A stretch of 64,000 nt of DNA from NCBI GenBank assembly GCA_963555705.1, contig OY743172.1:22257446-22321445 (forward strand), written 5' to 3'. The notes beneath the pieces were generated by a model. The model searched no databases and was not told the DNA's origin. It saw only the letters and a list, made by a program, of their open reading frames with translations. Both the position numbers and the translations under genes were made by a program. The DNA comes from Ligustrum vulgare. Taxonomy: Eukaryota; Streptophyta; Magnoliopsida; Lamiales; Oleaceae. Below are positions 1-11,578 of this stretch, piece after piece. Within the stretch, counting starts at the first letter, position 1; the number at the start of each line of letters is the position of its first letter.

Positions 1-849
1 TCGCCACTGTCAAAACCAATTCTCTGCAACCAAAATCCTAACTCTCAGCATCGCCTCACCATAATCAATTCACAGCCAATTCATAAAACCACAGTTCAAC
101 CGTCACCACCCCTGCAGCACCACCAATCATCATCATCACCAAACTGCACAATTCAACCCAGCCATCACCACTGCAGTATTAACCCAACTGCACAATCCGT
201 AATCAGAAGCAGCACCACCCTTCACGACCAAGCCTCACTTTGCAAACCACAACCTGCTTTAACCAGAATCACCACCTCCAGCTCCAAATCACCAAATCAT
301 CATTTCCCCAACCACAGTCACCACCCATCGTCGAACATCAGACCACCAACCAATCTGCTAAGCTGCTACCTTCTATGCCCAATTCGAATCATGAACACCA
401 ACATCGATCGAAGCCATCAAGCCTCATCCTATCCACCACTCAAACCGCAACAGCCCACATCGCCGATAGAAATCACTCAACCACCACACCGCAGTCCAAC
501 CACCAAACTCTGCCCACTATCATAAATCAAACACTCAAAATCCAAACCAAAAACCCAGGACTTAACGTAAACCAGTTACTTACCTCAAGCGCTGCTCCCT
601 TCGCCGGAATCTCAAAACCCAATCGCGAACTCCAAGCCTCGGTTTAGCTATATCTCGCACCTAAACTGCACAAAAACCTAACCTATTTCACCCTCATCCC
701 TCGCCGCACCCAGCGCCGGTATTGCGCCGGCATAAGATCGGATCTCTTCCTCGCGTCTCTCTTTCGCCGTCTCACCGTCTCACTCTCTGCCTCTGAAAAT
801 GAAGAGAGAGAAATGGAAAAATCTGATTTTTTAATATTTGTTTGAACTT

Positions 850-1165
850 TCAGAATCTGCAGTTTAGTCCCTGAAGTTTTTAAAGCCTTTCAATTCAGTC
901 CCTATGTTTTAAAATGTCTTAATTCAGCCCTTTCAATTCTTTTAAAGGTTTTCAAATCAGTCCCCAACTTTTAACTTATCAATTTCAGCCCTTAAGTTTT
1001 AAATGAGTTTTACCAGCCCTTTTAGCTTCAAACTTATCAATTCAGTCCTTGCTGATTTACTTTATTTGATTTTAAGCCCAAGTTTCAAAGTATTCATTTT
1101 AATCCCTCAACTTTCAAAATATTTATTTTAGTCCCTCAACTTTCAAAACATCAATTTTAGTCCTC
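850..1165. repeat. Degenerate minisatellite of 'TTCAGTCCCTAA-CTTTTAAA' units
   Basis: About seven imperfect copies of a 40-45 base unit (TTCAGTCCCT, then a T/A-rich stretch around CTTTTAAA or CTTTCAAAA) follow one another inside the LTR. The same repeat type on the opposite strand occurs in the right-hand LTR near 62700-62950, so it belongs to this LTR family and is not a local satellite. Confidence 0.7.
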
Positions 1166-1498
1166 AAATTATAATTTATCATTTTGAACTATATATTCGA
1201 TAGACTAAAGTGACTTATTGGCTAAGACGAAGCGTACGGAGAATTTAAAGAAATTGAAGTCATTCCCGTTCAACTTTGCACTCGTCGGATTTGAGGTAGA
1301 CTCGCACTTATTAATTGATTTAAATTATGATTTCATATAAATGTCATGTGACTTGTGAAAGTCAATTTTCAAGAAAATTAAGTATGTTTTATGAAAGGTA
1401 AATATACCTTATGTTTTTATGAAAAGTAAGTATACCCTATGTTTTTACGATAATGTTTTATATGTTTTGGATCATTGCTATGCACATAAGAATTCTTG

Positions 1499-1800
1499 CC
1501 ACGAAGTTCGGTAAAATTCTTGTGTCTCCATAAGTTTATGAGGATTTACCACCTAAGTTCGGTAAAATTCCTGTCTTTCCATATGTTTATGAGGATTTAC
1601 CACCTAAGTTCGGTAAAATTCCTGTCTCATATGTTTATGAGGATTTCGATCCTATCTTATGTTATGATGGAAATGATCCTTATGAATTTCAAGAATTATG
1701 TTTTGGTATACTTACTGTTATTATGATTTTACTGCATAAGAATTCTTTCCACCTAAGTTCGGTAAAGTTCTTGTGTCTCCCTATGTTTATGAGGATTTCA
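1499..1800 (+). repeat. Tandem repeat, unit about 50 bp, in LTR
   Basis: The block 'ccacctaagttcggtaaa' followed by 'tatgtttatgaggattt' occurs at 1499, 1549 and 1600 (period 50-51) and again, after a gap, at about 1749. The copies are close to identical apart from short indels. It lies within the left LTR. Confidence 0.85.
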
Positions 1801-2068
1801 ATCCTATCTTATGTTATGCTTTCAAAAGAAATTATGTTTGGCATAATTAAAATGTTTTTATAAGTATATGGTTTTCAAAGAGCTGTTTTCAAAGAGCTAT
1901 TTTCAAAGAGCCTATGATTTGCAAAATATGTCCCGTGTTGTAATGCACAATATGAGTTTTATCAAGAGCCGTTTTATAAAGAAGCTCTATCAATGCCCGT
2001 TTTATAAAGAGCCGGGATTTATGTGTTTAATCATCTTATAAATTAAATTAATTTGCGATGAGTCTACT

Positions 2069-2092
2069 GAGTATTTCCCCCATGAAATACTC
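2069..2092. other. Inverted repeat GAGTATTTC..GAAATACTC conserved between the two LTRs
   Basis: Nine-base arms GAGTATTTC and GAAATACTC are separated by six bases here. The same arms, separated by three bases, occur at 62264-62284 in the other LTR. Conservation of both arms between diverged copies suggests a structural element of the LTR; its function is unknown. Confidence 0.7.
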
Positions 2093-2455
2093 ACCCTACT
2101 TTTTAACAGTTTTGCAGATTTCGGAGACGGTGGCGAGCGATGAATGATGGTGGCAATAATCGTTAAACGGTTGAAAGTTTGACGTTAATGATTTCCGTAT
2201 TTTTCCAAACAATCGAATAATTTAGAGAAGTTCATTTATTTGAGAAATTATGACATTTTCAATTTCTTTACAAAATTAATGGTTCGATTTACTATTTCAA
2301 ATGGTTTCATAAATGTTTCAATTTTATCGGCCATTACAGTTATTTAATGTTGCCAAAAATGAATTTCAATTATTTCTTCCGCAAAAATATTATTCGAAAA
2401 AATTTAGACAGAAAATGACGTAGTGAATCGGGTATACGGAACTCGGGGCGCTACA

Positions 2456-3547
2456 CTTGGTTCTTTTCTCTCTGCTAATTCAACTTTGGGTTTCCTTACA
2501 CTTCTAAGTTTCATTCTTCTCCCAATTCGTTCGCATCTCGAATCTTGTTTATTCTCTCTCTGTGACTTTAGCTTTTGATTAGTCCTTGTAAATCTATTGT
2601 TCGGCTGATTAATTGACTTAAAGAGCGAGAGACTCAAACTCCTACTTTGGGCTGTTTTGATTTGTGGGTTCTAGAGTTGACTTGCTTTGAAAATACCTGT
2701 ATCATGGTATGCGTCTTTTATGGTTTGCTTTAATTGATTTTGACACAACTTTAAATGTTAAATGTAGTTTAATATTATGGTGCAGCTTTGATGCAAGGCT
2801 AAAATTGGGGGAGACTCAAACAAGTTAATGATTCCAATTTTCTTGTTTCATTTTTTCAGTGAATTCTTTTTTTTTTTCATATTTTGTTTTAATTTATTAT
2901 GCTTATGATTGGGCTTAAGTGTAGATTTTATTTTAATTAGTGGATAGAACTTGACTCTTTTAGGTTTGCTTTCATTTTAGCTTACTTAGTGAAATCATAG
3001 CTGGGATTTTATGATCTTAGATAGCTTGTCATTGCTTATTATGCATTTTAAAAATATTTAGGTTCAGATACAGATCAAGTTTTAAATGAGCTTACTTAGT
3101 GAAATCATAGCTGAGATTTGATGATCTTAGATAGCTTGTCACTGTTTATTATGCATTTTAAAAATATTTAGGTTCAGATACAGAGCAAGTTTTAAATGAA
3201 TTTGTTAAATTGTACTTTAAAAATGATATCATGATAGGCATAAAGATTCATCACAATTTTTTTTTTACTACACATAAATCTGTGTCTTGTCATAGTTGGG
3301 ATTTGAGAATGGATCCATGGTTTCGTGGGATTTAAGGAACCTAGACTTACCTTTTACTTCTGTCAAATTTCATTCAAAATCAGCTGTGATTTTGCTAACA
3401 AGGAATTCTAGACTATGGTTTTGATTTCATTGTAACATATTTTGATCAATATAATTTAATGAGCTGAAATCTTCCTTTACTATTTGTAGCCTACTATGTC
3501 CATACCAATCTAATACTTCTCTTTTCTATCTTCCTATAGTTGCAGCA
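2456..3547 (+). other. Unclassified sequence with 5'-leader/intron character
   Basis: The first 250 bases are pyrimidine-rich with 'ctctctc' runs, like a plant 5' leader. The rest is T-rich with candidate splice acceptors (for example tttgtag before 3490, and cctatag before 3541). No long ORF or recognisable protein is present. It appears to be the left half of the same decayed transcription unit that continues after the solo LTR. A 110-bp tandem duplication lies inside it. Confidence 0.3.
2980..3199 (+). repeat. Tandem duplication, period 110 bp
   Basis: The segment from 'gcttacttagtgaaatcata' to 'ttaggttcagatacaga' is present twice head to tail at 2980-3089 and 3090-3199 with only a few substitutions, so the duplication is fairly recent. 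Confidence 0.9.
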
Positions 3548-5060
3548 TGTTCACCTGATATCTCGCGATGCAAGATATCCCCGCAAGTGCACGGGTCGTG
3601 AGAAGTAATAAAGTGGACCTAAGAGTCCGGATTATCGTCCCACGAGGACTGCTATTAAGTACCGAAATATGTCATTTCCTAACTCTATTGAACGGGCGAA
3701 TTTGTTTGAGATTGTTAACTACAACTAAAGAATTAAACTAAAGAAATAAAATTACGAAATTGCTTTTGTTTTTATATACGATTGTAAAGTAGTTGGGAAT
3801 CCTGATTTCACCTAACCAATTATATTAACTCCAATTCAAGTTTTATTTCCTAATTATGCATTCGGTCGAATTCACTAAATTAAATTGAAATTCCTCTCTC
3901 GAGTTTAAATCAATTCTACCTAAATAAGTCAACCATGTATTTCTACAGAGGGTCCGAATATTCCTTATCTAGATGCATAACACGCAAGAATTCACACATG
4001 GCCGCAATAATTACAAGAGTATATCTCTATCTCTCGTTCAATTACCGGATTTATTACCACGTTCTAAATTATTAACTCACCTCTCGAATTATGGAAATAA
4101 CTCAATATATCATGAATTGGTGATCAAGCAATTCAAACATTAAGAACAATAATAAATCAACACATGCAACAAAACATTAAAACAACTGAATTTGGAATTA
4201 AAATAAGATGACTAGGCTACATCGTTCATCCCAACATAGAATTTAGTTACACATCATCAATAAATAACAAAAACAATATAAATTAACGCTCATTAAAGAT
4301 AATATAAAGAATGGAAATCTTGCATCAAGTTTTGATTCTTCGATTATCTTCAATTCACGCTCCTTTGCAATGCTTGATTCCCCAAGAATTTGATGTTGAT
4401 TTCTCGATTGTGGCTCGTTCTAAGGAGAGGCAAAGGTCTGATTTTCGTGCCTCTTATGTTGTATATATAGGTTTTGGAGAAAACCTAGGTCAAAAAGCCC
4501 AAAGCCTGTCAAAATCGCTAGAAAAATCTGATCTGCGGCCCAGTCGGACAAGTGCGCGATCGCTCAGGCATAATGCCGGCGATCGCGTGGAAGACCTTAT
4601 AACTCTCGGGTTATAATTTACAACCATCTCGCGATCGCTTGGTGTGTAACCAGCGATCGTGACTTCATCTTTCTTCCGGCTGTGCAAGTTAGTCCCTGAC
4701 TTTTAATTGCACCTTCAGTCCTCAACTTTCAATTGTTGCAATTTAGTCCCCAAACTTTATCTTCTTCTCGGTTTGACCATTTAAGCTCTCAATTCCTTCA
4801 CTTGGGTCCTTCAACCTCTGATTTGTTCACTTGAGCACCATGAACCTTCCCGGTTGACGTTACAAACTCCTCACTTGTCCAGTTTAGCTCTAATTAACAT
4901 CCAATTGTGTCATTTTTCCATTAATTGCTTCATTCTTCTTCGATTGAGACATTTTCTGAAAAGTAAACAAATAAACACAAATTAAGGAGCATATATTCTA
5001 AAACGACAATAATTTATTCTAATTTAGACGTACAAATAAGTGTATAAAATACACTTATCA
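3548..5060 (+). mobile_element. Solo LTR, 1513 bp, with 5-bp target duplication CAGCA
   Basis: The segment starts TGTTCACC, ends ACTTATCA, and is flanked on both sides by CAGCA (3543-3547 and 5061-5065), the signature of an LTR-retrotransposon integration. There is no primer-binding site, coding region or second LTR, so it is a solo LTR left by recombination. The internal block 'cgcaagtgcacgggtcgt' near 3581-3598 is a motif I associate with plant LTR elements. Three GCGATCGC octamers cluster at 4556-4638. The strand is assumed, since TG..CA is symmetric. The family is not determined. Confidence 0.85.
4556..4638. other. Cluster of three GCGATCGC palindromes
   Basis: Perfect GCGATCGC octamers occur at 4556-4563, 4579-4586 and 4631-4638, with a partial fourth (GCGATCG, inside agcgatcgtg) near 4653. 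In this AT-rich DNA the octamer should be very rare. The cluster lies in a GC-richer part of the solo LTR. Confidence 0.85.
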
Positions 5061-5065
5061 CAGCA

Positions 5066-6300
5066 CTTCCATTCATGCCTTAAGAAGGAAGGACCTAGAA
5101 ACAAATGCTTTATTTGTTGCTTTGTTGAGGTTCGTTCATAGAAGCTCCTCATTGGTTTTTTATTTCTTGAATGTATGTCCAAGATTATTTGCATATTTAA
5201 ATTTCATTTCTTCATTTTAGAGAAGATTTTTCATCAGAAGAAGCTCTATGCTTGTCTAGTGTCACAAACTTATTTTCTATCGTATTCTTATTCTGTGTGT
5301 TGTGTATGCGTGAGCTGTGCACCTATTGTGCATGTCCTTCCTCGGTAAGTTTTCTATCTGCATATTTGTGAAGTCTCATGGTTCCTTTATTTATCATATG
5401 TATATTGTTTATGGTCTAAGATAACTTCCTGTTTTCTCACATGACAAGATGACATTACCGGTACTTGATCTCTCTTATTCTCTTGTGCAAACTGATAAAC
5501 AAGTTGGCATTTTACCTCCAACAATTAAAGATTTATTATATTTCTCAAGAACGGTAAGTAGGTCCTGCTTTAGCACTAATCATTTTTCGTAAGGTAGACA
5601 GTTGAGTACTAGAAAATATTAAAGACAAATAAGCTAGAATCTTGTACTCTACATTCTTATCCAATATTATGCACCAAACATACACTAAGTACATAAGGTC
5701 ACTTGAAACCTCGCATATGCTGATTTAGTTTACATTTGCTTGTCCTGGTCCTCTCTTATCAGCAAGCATTATAGCAGTGACTATTTGAGTGACTTGGCTG
5801 CTTTAGTGGTCGTGAGTCATGCTTTCTCACCAAATGTTTGTTTGCTTAAATTGCTTTGGAGTTTTAAGCATTGAAAATTATTAAGAAAAAGGGCTAAAAT
5901 TTCTTATATTGTATTATCCAATCCTTATCCAGGCATACACAAAGTAGATAAGATCATTTCAAGTCTTGCATTCACTTACCTTCTTTATGTTCGCTTGTCC
6001 AGGTTTTTACTTACTAGCAAGAGTTACAACAGTGACTATTTTCTTGACCTCGACCGATTCAGTGGCGACTAGACTAGGTTCAACACTTATGATTGCATTT
6101 CTTGACCTCGACCGATTCAGTGGCGACTAGACTAGGTTCAACACTTATGATTGCATTTCTAGGCTTACAGGCCTTCTTGCTCATGGTTTGGGTGTTGCTG
6201 GACAGGTAATCGACATTCTTAGAAATAAGTAGAATCTCTTGTAAATTACCACGAGTTGAATATATGTAGAATTGTAAATGTTTGAACAATGAAAATTTAT
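5066..6300 (+). pseudogene. Exon/intron remnants of an unrecognised gene
   Basis: Removing the solo LTR and one CAGCA joins 2456-3547 to this stretch. An exon-like segment at 5449-5553 begins ATGACATTACCGG, stays open for 35 codons (reads MTLPVLDLSYS.. and ..ILPPTIKDLLYFS) and ends at ACG|gtaagt. A further exon-like piece ends at 6206 with GGACAG|gtaatc (reads LTGLLAHGLGVAGQ). Between them, three diverged copies of a 'ttgcttgt..ggt..ctta..agcaag' block occur near 5740, 5988 and 6302. Stops and repeats show decay. I do not recognise the protein. It may be sequence captured by the Helitron that ends at 6563. Confidence 0.35.
6043..6158 (+). repeat. 58-bp tandem duplication
   Basis: The segment beginning 'cttgacctcgaccgattcag' and ending 'gattgcattt' occurs twice back to back (6043-6100, 6101-6158) and is identical by eye, so it is recent. 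Confidence 0.93.
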
Positions 6301-6309
6301 GTTTGCTTG

Positions 6310-6563
6310 TGCTGGTTCTCTCTTATCAGCAAGCATTATAGCAGTGATTTGAGGAAATATAAATTTTTTAATCGGACCCAACTGATATAGTGATTATTTT
6401 ATTCATCTGGATGAATGTTTGATATTTTAAGCTCATTTTTTTACTAAATTTTTACATTTATAAAAAATTTGTACGTTTTAAATAAAATGATAAAATATAA
6501 AGTGAAGTACGTTAATAGCACCACTTAAAATCAGAACTCGTGCAACGCACGAGTCGAAACTAG
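6310..6563 (+). mobile_element. Helitron 3' end (hairpin plus CTAG)
   Basis: A perfect hairpin, CTCGTGC-AAC-GCACGAG, spans 6537-6553. Six bases later comes CTAG (6560-6563) followed by T, which is the canonical plant Helitron 3' terminus (hairpin, then CTRR, inserted between A and T). The 5' end of this element is not found. It may lie as far left as the leader-like sequence near 2456, which would make the gene remnants there cargo. Confidence 0.75.
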
Positions 6564-8018
6564 TAATAGAATAATGTTAAAAAAGAAAAAACCCATATAT
6601 ATTAGAATAATGTTTAAAAAAAAAAACCCAATTTTCCGTCTAAACTCCTTTCTAAATTTAGAAAATTTAAAGAATCTTTGAAGACAAATTTAATTAATGC
6701 AAAAAAAAATAATGTAATAAATATTTTAGCAATTATTATGGTACATAACATTAGAATTCGTGCGATGTTATTAATGACATCAAAATTTTAATCTATTTTA
6801 ATTTATAAACTATTTTTTTGTTTTGTAATAATTATTATTCACTTGATAATTATTTTATTATATTTAAGTCGAAAAATATGTAATATATCTATCTATACAT
6901 TTATAAAAACAAAGTCAATGCCAAAAATAACACGCACATAATTTCTCACCCAAAATGTCTTTCTAAATCTGAAAATCTATGCACAAAAATAATATATAAG
7001 AAAAATAATGTAATAAATATTTTAGCAATTATTATGGTACATAACATTAGAAGTCGTGATATGCTATTGATAACATCAAGATTTTAATTTATTTTAATGT
7101 ATAAACTATTTTTTTTTTTGTAATAGTTATTATTCACTTGATAATTATTTTATTATATTTAAGTCGAAAAATATGTAATATGAATGTCAAATCGAATATC
7201 TCAACGAGAAGTTTAATACGAGCTAACAAGTGAAAACAAATAACATATTATCCATAAAATTCTTTCAAATATCAAATGTAAAAAAATTTATATTTTTTAA
7301 TTTTACTCAATATTTCATTCATCTTAAATTATATCATTTAAGTTCTTTAATACTATATATAAATTATTCTTTATATTAATGATTGTTCTTTTTTAATAAT
7401 TATTATATTATTTTGAAGTCGAAAAAATATGTAATATGGGTGTCAAATCGAAGATCTTTACTAGAAGTTTAATACAAGATAAAAGTGAGATTAAACTGAA
7501 AATATATTATCCGTAAAATCATCTAAAAAATCAAATCGTCTCGAAATTTGTTGGTCTACCTTCTCTCTCTAAAATAAATAATAATTTTTTTTAATTTGTT
7601 AAAATAAAATAAAAATGTTGTCAATATCATATAAATATTTTTTTTTTCAAAAATAGAAAATGAAATAGAATAAAATAGAAGCGTTCGTCGATCTATTTTC
7701 TCTCGTTTTCATTTTAATAAAATTCTGAGCGTATATCACAGATGTATATATATTTTCACTTATTACAAATTTTAATCAAATGTAATTTTATTTTCTCACT
7801 TTAAGCTTTAAATCGATTTAAATTACAATGTTTAAAGAAATTTTTTTTAACAGTAAACATGTAAAAAAAATTAAGGTATGTGTTATTGTAAACTTTTTTG
7901 TAATTAATTGTCTTCCTTCGTTTCTCATTTTTAATTAAATATTTATTTCACATATTAATATATAAAATCGATATATGTAAATAACAAATTAACGTGCATC
8001 GCAGGAATATAAAACTAG
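6564..8018 (+). mobile_element. Helitron with duplicated 5' part (6564-6891 and 6892-8018)
   Basis: The second unit starts at 6892 with A|TCTATACATTTATAAAAAC, a Helitron-type 5' end. It ends at 8015-8018 (CTAG|T) after a degenerate 'acgtgcatcgca' hairpin. The preceding 328 bases are a diverged copy of its first part (period 296 for the 'aatgtaataaatattttagc' block). The same family lies inverted at 18204-20458, sharing for example 'gacaattaattac' and 'tcgaaaaatatg..aatatg..tatcaaatcga'. No coding sequence is present, so it is non-autonomous. Confidence 0.75.
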
Positions 8019-8139
8019 TTTTAATAAAATTGAAAAGTAGTTACCAAAAACCGTGCAACCCTAACTCTACATTTTAATAAAATTGAAAAGTAGTTACCAA
8101 AAAAAAACTCTATATAAGTGCTAGTTATGCCCAGTCATA

Positions 8140-8304
8140 TGATCAAATTTAAAATCTTTAAAATGAGGTAATTTGATACTAATATTTTACTTAATTAGTT
8201 ATAAATCAGTCCACCGAACAACAGAGATTCCTTTATTGGCTGCAATTCTAGGTAAAAGTCCTCTATGGTCTATAGAACCTCTAAGCAAATTTTATATTGG
8301 TAAT
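8140..8304 (-). pseudogene. GH17 beta-1,3-glucanase pseudogene, 3' part (beyond hAT insertion)
   Basis: Minus-strand translation gives NIKFA-stop-RFYR and then, after a frame change, GLLPRIAANKGIS. This matches the GH17 stretch that follows the catalytic GEVGWP region in plant glucan endo-1,3-beta-glucosidases (R-FY-GLL-LA-N-GTPLRPG). It continues the reading frame that is interrupted at 13537 by the hAT element. The in-frame stop and frameshift show that it is dead. It would have been a secreted or wall-associated glucan hydrolase. Confidence 0.65.
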
Positions 8305-8312
8305 GTCACCAT
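8305..8312. repeat. Left 8-bp target duplication GTCACCAT of the outer hAT
   Basis: GTCACCAT at 8305-8312 is repeated exactly at 13530-13537. Eight-base duplications are the hallmark of hAT insertion. Confidence 0.85.
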
Positions 8313-8889
8313 GAGGTGTGGGCAAAAATCGAACCAAATTGATGAACCTAACCAACCCAAATCGATCAGTTTGAATCGGATTTTCAGGTAATTGGGTTAG
8401 CCTGCTGATTGAGAAATATAATTTTAGCTCGATTCGGTTTGGGTTCGGGTTCAAGTAAAAGAACCGCACGAAACCGACCCAAATCAACCTGTTAATATTT
8501 AAAAATAAAAATAAAAAAAGGGTTAAAGTTAGAAAACAAAGACCCAACAAAAGTCAGGAGACGCAACACAAGTTACACAACCCCAACTCTTTCTTTCACT
8601 TCTGCCCCCAACTCTTTCCCATCCACTTTTTTTAATCTCTTCTCACAAATCAGGAAAATCACAAATTCACAATCATCGTTTGATTCGGTTCAAGGTAATG
8701 AATTTGATTTTGTATTCATAAATCACAGATTCACAATTTTTTTCTTATTTTTTGATCTTCATCACATTTTGTTTTTTTTTTTTAAACAAATCCTACGTTA
8801 TTGTGAACTCACGTCACGAAGACAAGAACTGAAGGTTGAACTCAGTCCACAGACCACTCTCTCAATTGAAATGGACATAGGTATATGAC

Positions 8890-10187
8890 CAGGGGCGGAG
8901 CCCATTAAGGCCCAGCGCGGTCCATACTGGACTTTGGCCGTCCAGTCCAGGCCCAATAATTTTATTTTTTTATTTTTTTATTTTTTTTGGCCCAAACTCA
9001 CTCTTCCAGCTACAGCTCACCAGTCACCCCCCTACCACTCCCCCTCATTTCACTTCAGCAAGACAGGCAGACAGACAGCAACTCAGGCTCTCACTTCCCT
9101 TCTTCCTCCTACTGTCCAACGAAGCCCCCTTCATCTCTACTTGGCCTCCGGTATAGGCTTCTTTCTTCCACTGCTCTAATACAGTATATGCCGCCCCCAC
9201 CCAACCCCGAAGATGAAAACCTTGAGGTGAAACTACGCTGCAGCCTGCATTAATGAACGTGTGCTCGTGCAAGTCAACAACACCTCCGGTCCGGTAGTTC
9301 CGCTGGTTCTGGCTCCGGTGACTTCCATTAGGTATTGCAAACTGCTTTTTTAGAGTTATTGTTGACTGCACAACAATCTCAGGACCATCTCCTTTCCCAG
9401 TCACATATGCATCAAAAGTCTGCTTAATATATTCCCCAGACAAAAAGAAAATGATAAAATATCATCTCTATCCACCACCCAACTAAGGAAACAAGAAGAA
9501 TAATAGGAAAAAAAAAGGGGGCGATTGTGTGCATTTGAAATCTGTTACACAAACGCGTAGAGACACGGACATCATGTTGAGGACTTTTTTTTAGAGAGTA
9601 ACAATGGATATCAGGATATGCCTTCCAATTTCCAAAGGGTTATTGTGTATTTGTGTTTAATCGTTTCTTGAAAGTTCTATCTTTGGTATTTACCAAATGT
9701 TTTTTTGAACATCTTTTTTAATTTTTGAATTGTGACACAATATCTTGGACTAATGGACTTGTTTGGATTTTTATCTTGAAATTAGATTTCAAAATATTGA
9801 TTATTGGATGGTATTTTGGGGGTATTGAAAATAATATTGATTTGACATCTGGGGGTATTTTTAATATATTTGATTAACTTTGTTTGAATTTTCGTAATTT
9901 AAGAGTTGTGGTTTGTAATTTTTTAATTTTTGAATTGTGACACAATATCTTGAAACTATTGTACAACGATTTCAAAGTATGAAAACACTCAAGGAACGAA
10001 TTTAATGTACTATATTTGAGTTGAGATTTTTTTATTTGTCATTTGTGAAATTAATTTTTCTTTATTTCATTTAATTTTTCTAGAAAAAAAAAATTTCGGG
10101 GGCGCTGCCCCCGAACCCCCATCCCCCCCCCCCTCAACCTCATTTAATTTTCACCCGCGCTGACTTCAAATCCTAGCTCCGCCCCTG
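8890..10187 (+). mobile_element. Inner non-autonomous hAT, 1298 bp, CAGGGGCGGAGC ends
   Basis: The element starts CAGGGGCGGAGC and ends with its exact inverse, GCTCCGCCCCTG. It is flanked by identical TATATGAC at 8882-8889 and 10188-10195. The 12-bp perfect terminal repeats and 8-bp duplication define a hAT element. No transposase is encoded. The element contains a GC-rich segment and long poly-G/C runs near its right end (ccccccgaacccccatcccc type, 10100-10135). It sits within the 5' region of the outer hAT's transposase gene. Confidence 0.95.
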
Positions 10188-10543
10188 TATATGACGTATT
10201 ATTTGGGTATTATTTTTTTTGAATGTTTTTCATGATATTTTTGAATGGATATTGTTTAGGTATTCTGGAATGACGCATTTTATGGTTATTCTGAAATATT
10301 GTTATGGTTTATTCATTAATGTTGCTTATTTGCTTGTGGGTATTCAATATTCATTGTAAGTTTATAATGTGAAACTCATTTGTTGCTGGTTGGAAGGAGA
10401 ATTAGATGCATAATCATTTTTTTTTTGCGTTAATTAGTTTTCACTTTTCATCATAAGTATTTTTTTTGTTTTAGAACTAACTGCCCGTTGGAGCTTTGTT
10501 CACTGATTAGTGATTTTTTTTTGTTTGGAATATATTTGTGTAG

Positions 10544-11578
10544 ATAATGATTGTGAAGTCTTTGGAAGTGACCCTATACTCCCACCAGATGGATCGGTAG
10601 TGGCACCTTCACTTCCATCATCAACACGACGTAAGAGAAAATCTAGTAGATTAGCTTCTTATGTTTGGGATCACTACACACTATTGGGTACAAAGGATGA
10701 TCCACACGTCAGGTATAAGTGCAATTACTATGGTATTGATTATGCTTGTGGTACTAAGAACTGTGGGACTAGTACTTTGAGTGACCATTTGACCCTTCGT
10801 TGTCCCAAGTATCCTGGTAGATTGCAAGATAAGAAGCAACAAATCCTATCTTTTGATCGTAAAGATGGTAGTGGGAGCAATCTTATAGCTATTGGCCGTA
10901 GTAAGGAGGTGTAGGGTTGCGTGTGCACAGATGATAATAATAGTCGAACTTCCTTTTAGGTTTGTCGAAGCTCGTGGTTTTAGACTTTTTTGTAGGGATG
11001 CATGTCCCCAGTTTGATCCCCCATCTCAAAGGACTATTGTTAGAGACATTTGTAAATTATATTCTGATGAAAAATTGAAATTGATGGAAGTCTTTTCTTC
11101 TCACAATCACAGTCAAAGAGTTTCTCTTACTATCGACACTTGGACTTCCATTCAAAATATAAATTATATGTCTCTTACGGCACACTACATTGATGATGAT
11201 TGGACGCTCCACAAGCGCATTTTGAATTTTTGTGTTGTTCCTAATCATAAGGGGGAAACTAGAGGGAAAATGATTGAGGATTGTTTGTATAAATGGGGAA
11301 TTGCGTTTTTTTTAACAATTATAGTTGATAACGCATCCTCAAATGATAGTGCTCTCTCTTATCTTAGGACTAAACTTACTGGTTGGGGTAGAGATGCATG
11401 TGTTTTGGATGGTAGATATTTGCACCTAAGATGTTGTGCACACATAATCAATTTGATTGTTAGTGATGGATTGAGAGAAGCACATGATTCCATTGTTGCT
11501 ATTAGAAATGCAGTCAAATACTACATGATTCATTTGTTTTTGACATGTCACAGGTATAGAATTGCAATTTTACATTGA
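10544..11578 (+). pseudogene. hAT transposase (zf-BED, ricesleeper-like), frameshifted and C-truncated
   Basis: The coding sequence starts after an acceptor-like ttgtgtag at 10543. The first frame carries a BED-type finger (YVWDHYTLLG, then RYKCNYYGIDYACGT and STLSDHL). The second Cys of the expected C-x2-C is replaced by Tyr. After a frame change near 10895-10915 the second frame reads PFRFVEARGF.., then TWTSIQNINYM, LNFCVVPNHKGE, VDNASSND and LHLRCCAHIINLIVSDGL, which are diagnostic of plant hAT/ricesleeper transposases. It ends at 11578 without the hAT dimerisation domain. The frameshift, the mutated finger and the missing C-terminus mean it is inactive. The inner hAT splits its upstream region. 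Confidence 0.9.

Larger units (their letters stand above)
1..2455 (-). mobile_element. Partial LTR of a large LTR retrotransposon (probably Ty3/gypsy), cut by window edge
   Basis: Read on the minus strand the element starts at 2455 with TGTAGCGCCCCG, a common plant LTR start (TGTAACACCCC type). It runs leftward out of the window, so the LTR is over 2.4 kb. It shares its order of landmarks with the sequence at 61954-64000: the start, a GAGTATTTC..GAAATACTC hairpin, a run of 'agtccctaa' type repeats, and a GC-richer end with a CGAGGCTTGGAG block (minus strand; near 625-642 here). No coding domain is visible, so the Ty3/gypsy assignment rests on LTR style and length only. The other end and the target duplication lie outside the window. 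It could be a solo LTR or part of a full element. Confidence 0.7.

Noticed and set aside
240..647. 135-codon plus-strand ORF rich in Gln/Asn/Pro
   Set aside because: It lies in the GC-richer end of the LTR, has low complexity, no domain, and the equivalent part of the right LTR shows no conserved frame.
9045..9443. 132-codon minus-strand ORF in the inner hAT
   Set aside because: No recognisable domain, overlaps other frames, and lies inside a non-autonomous element with clear terminal repeats.
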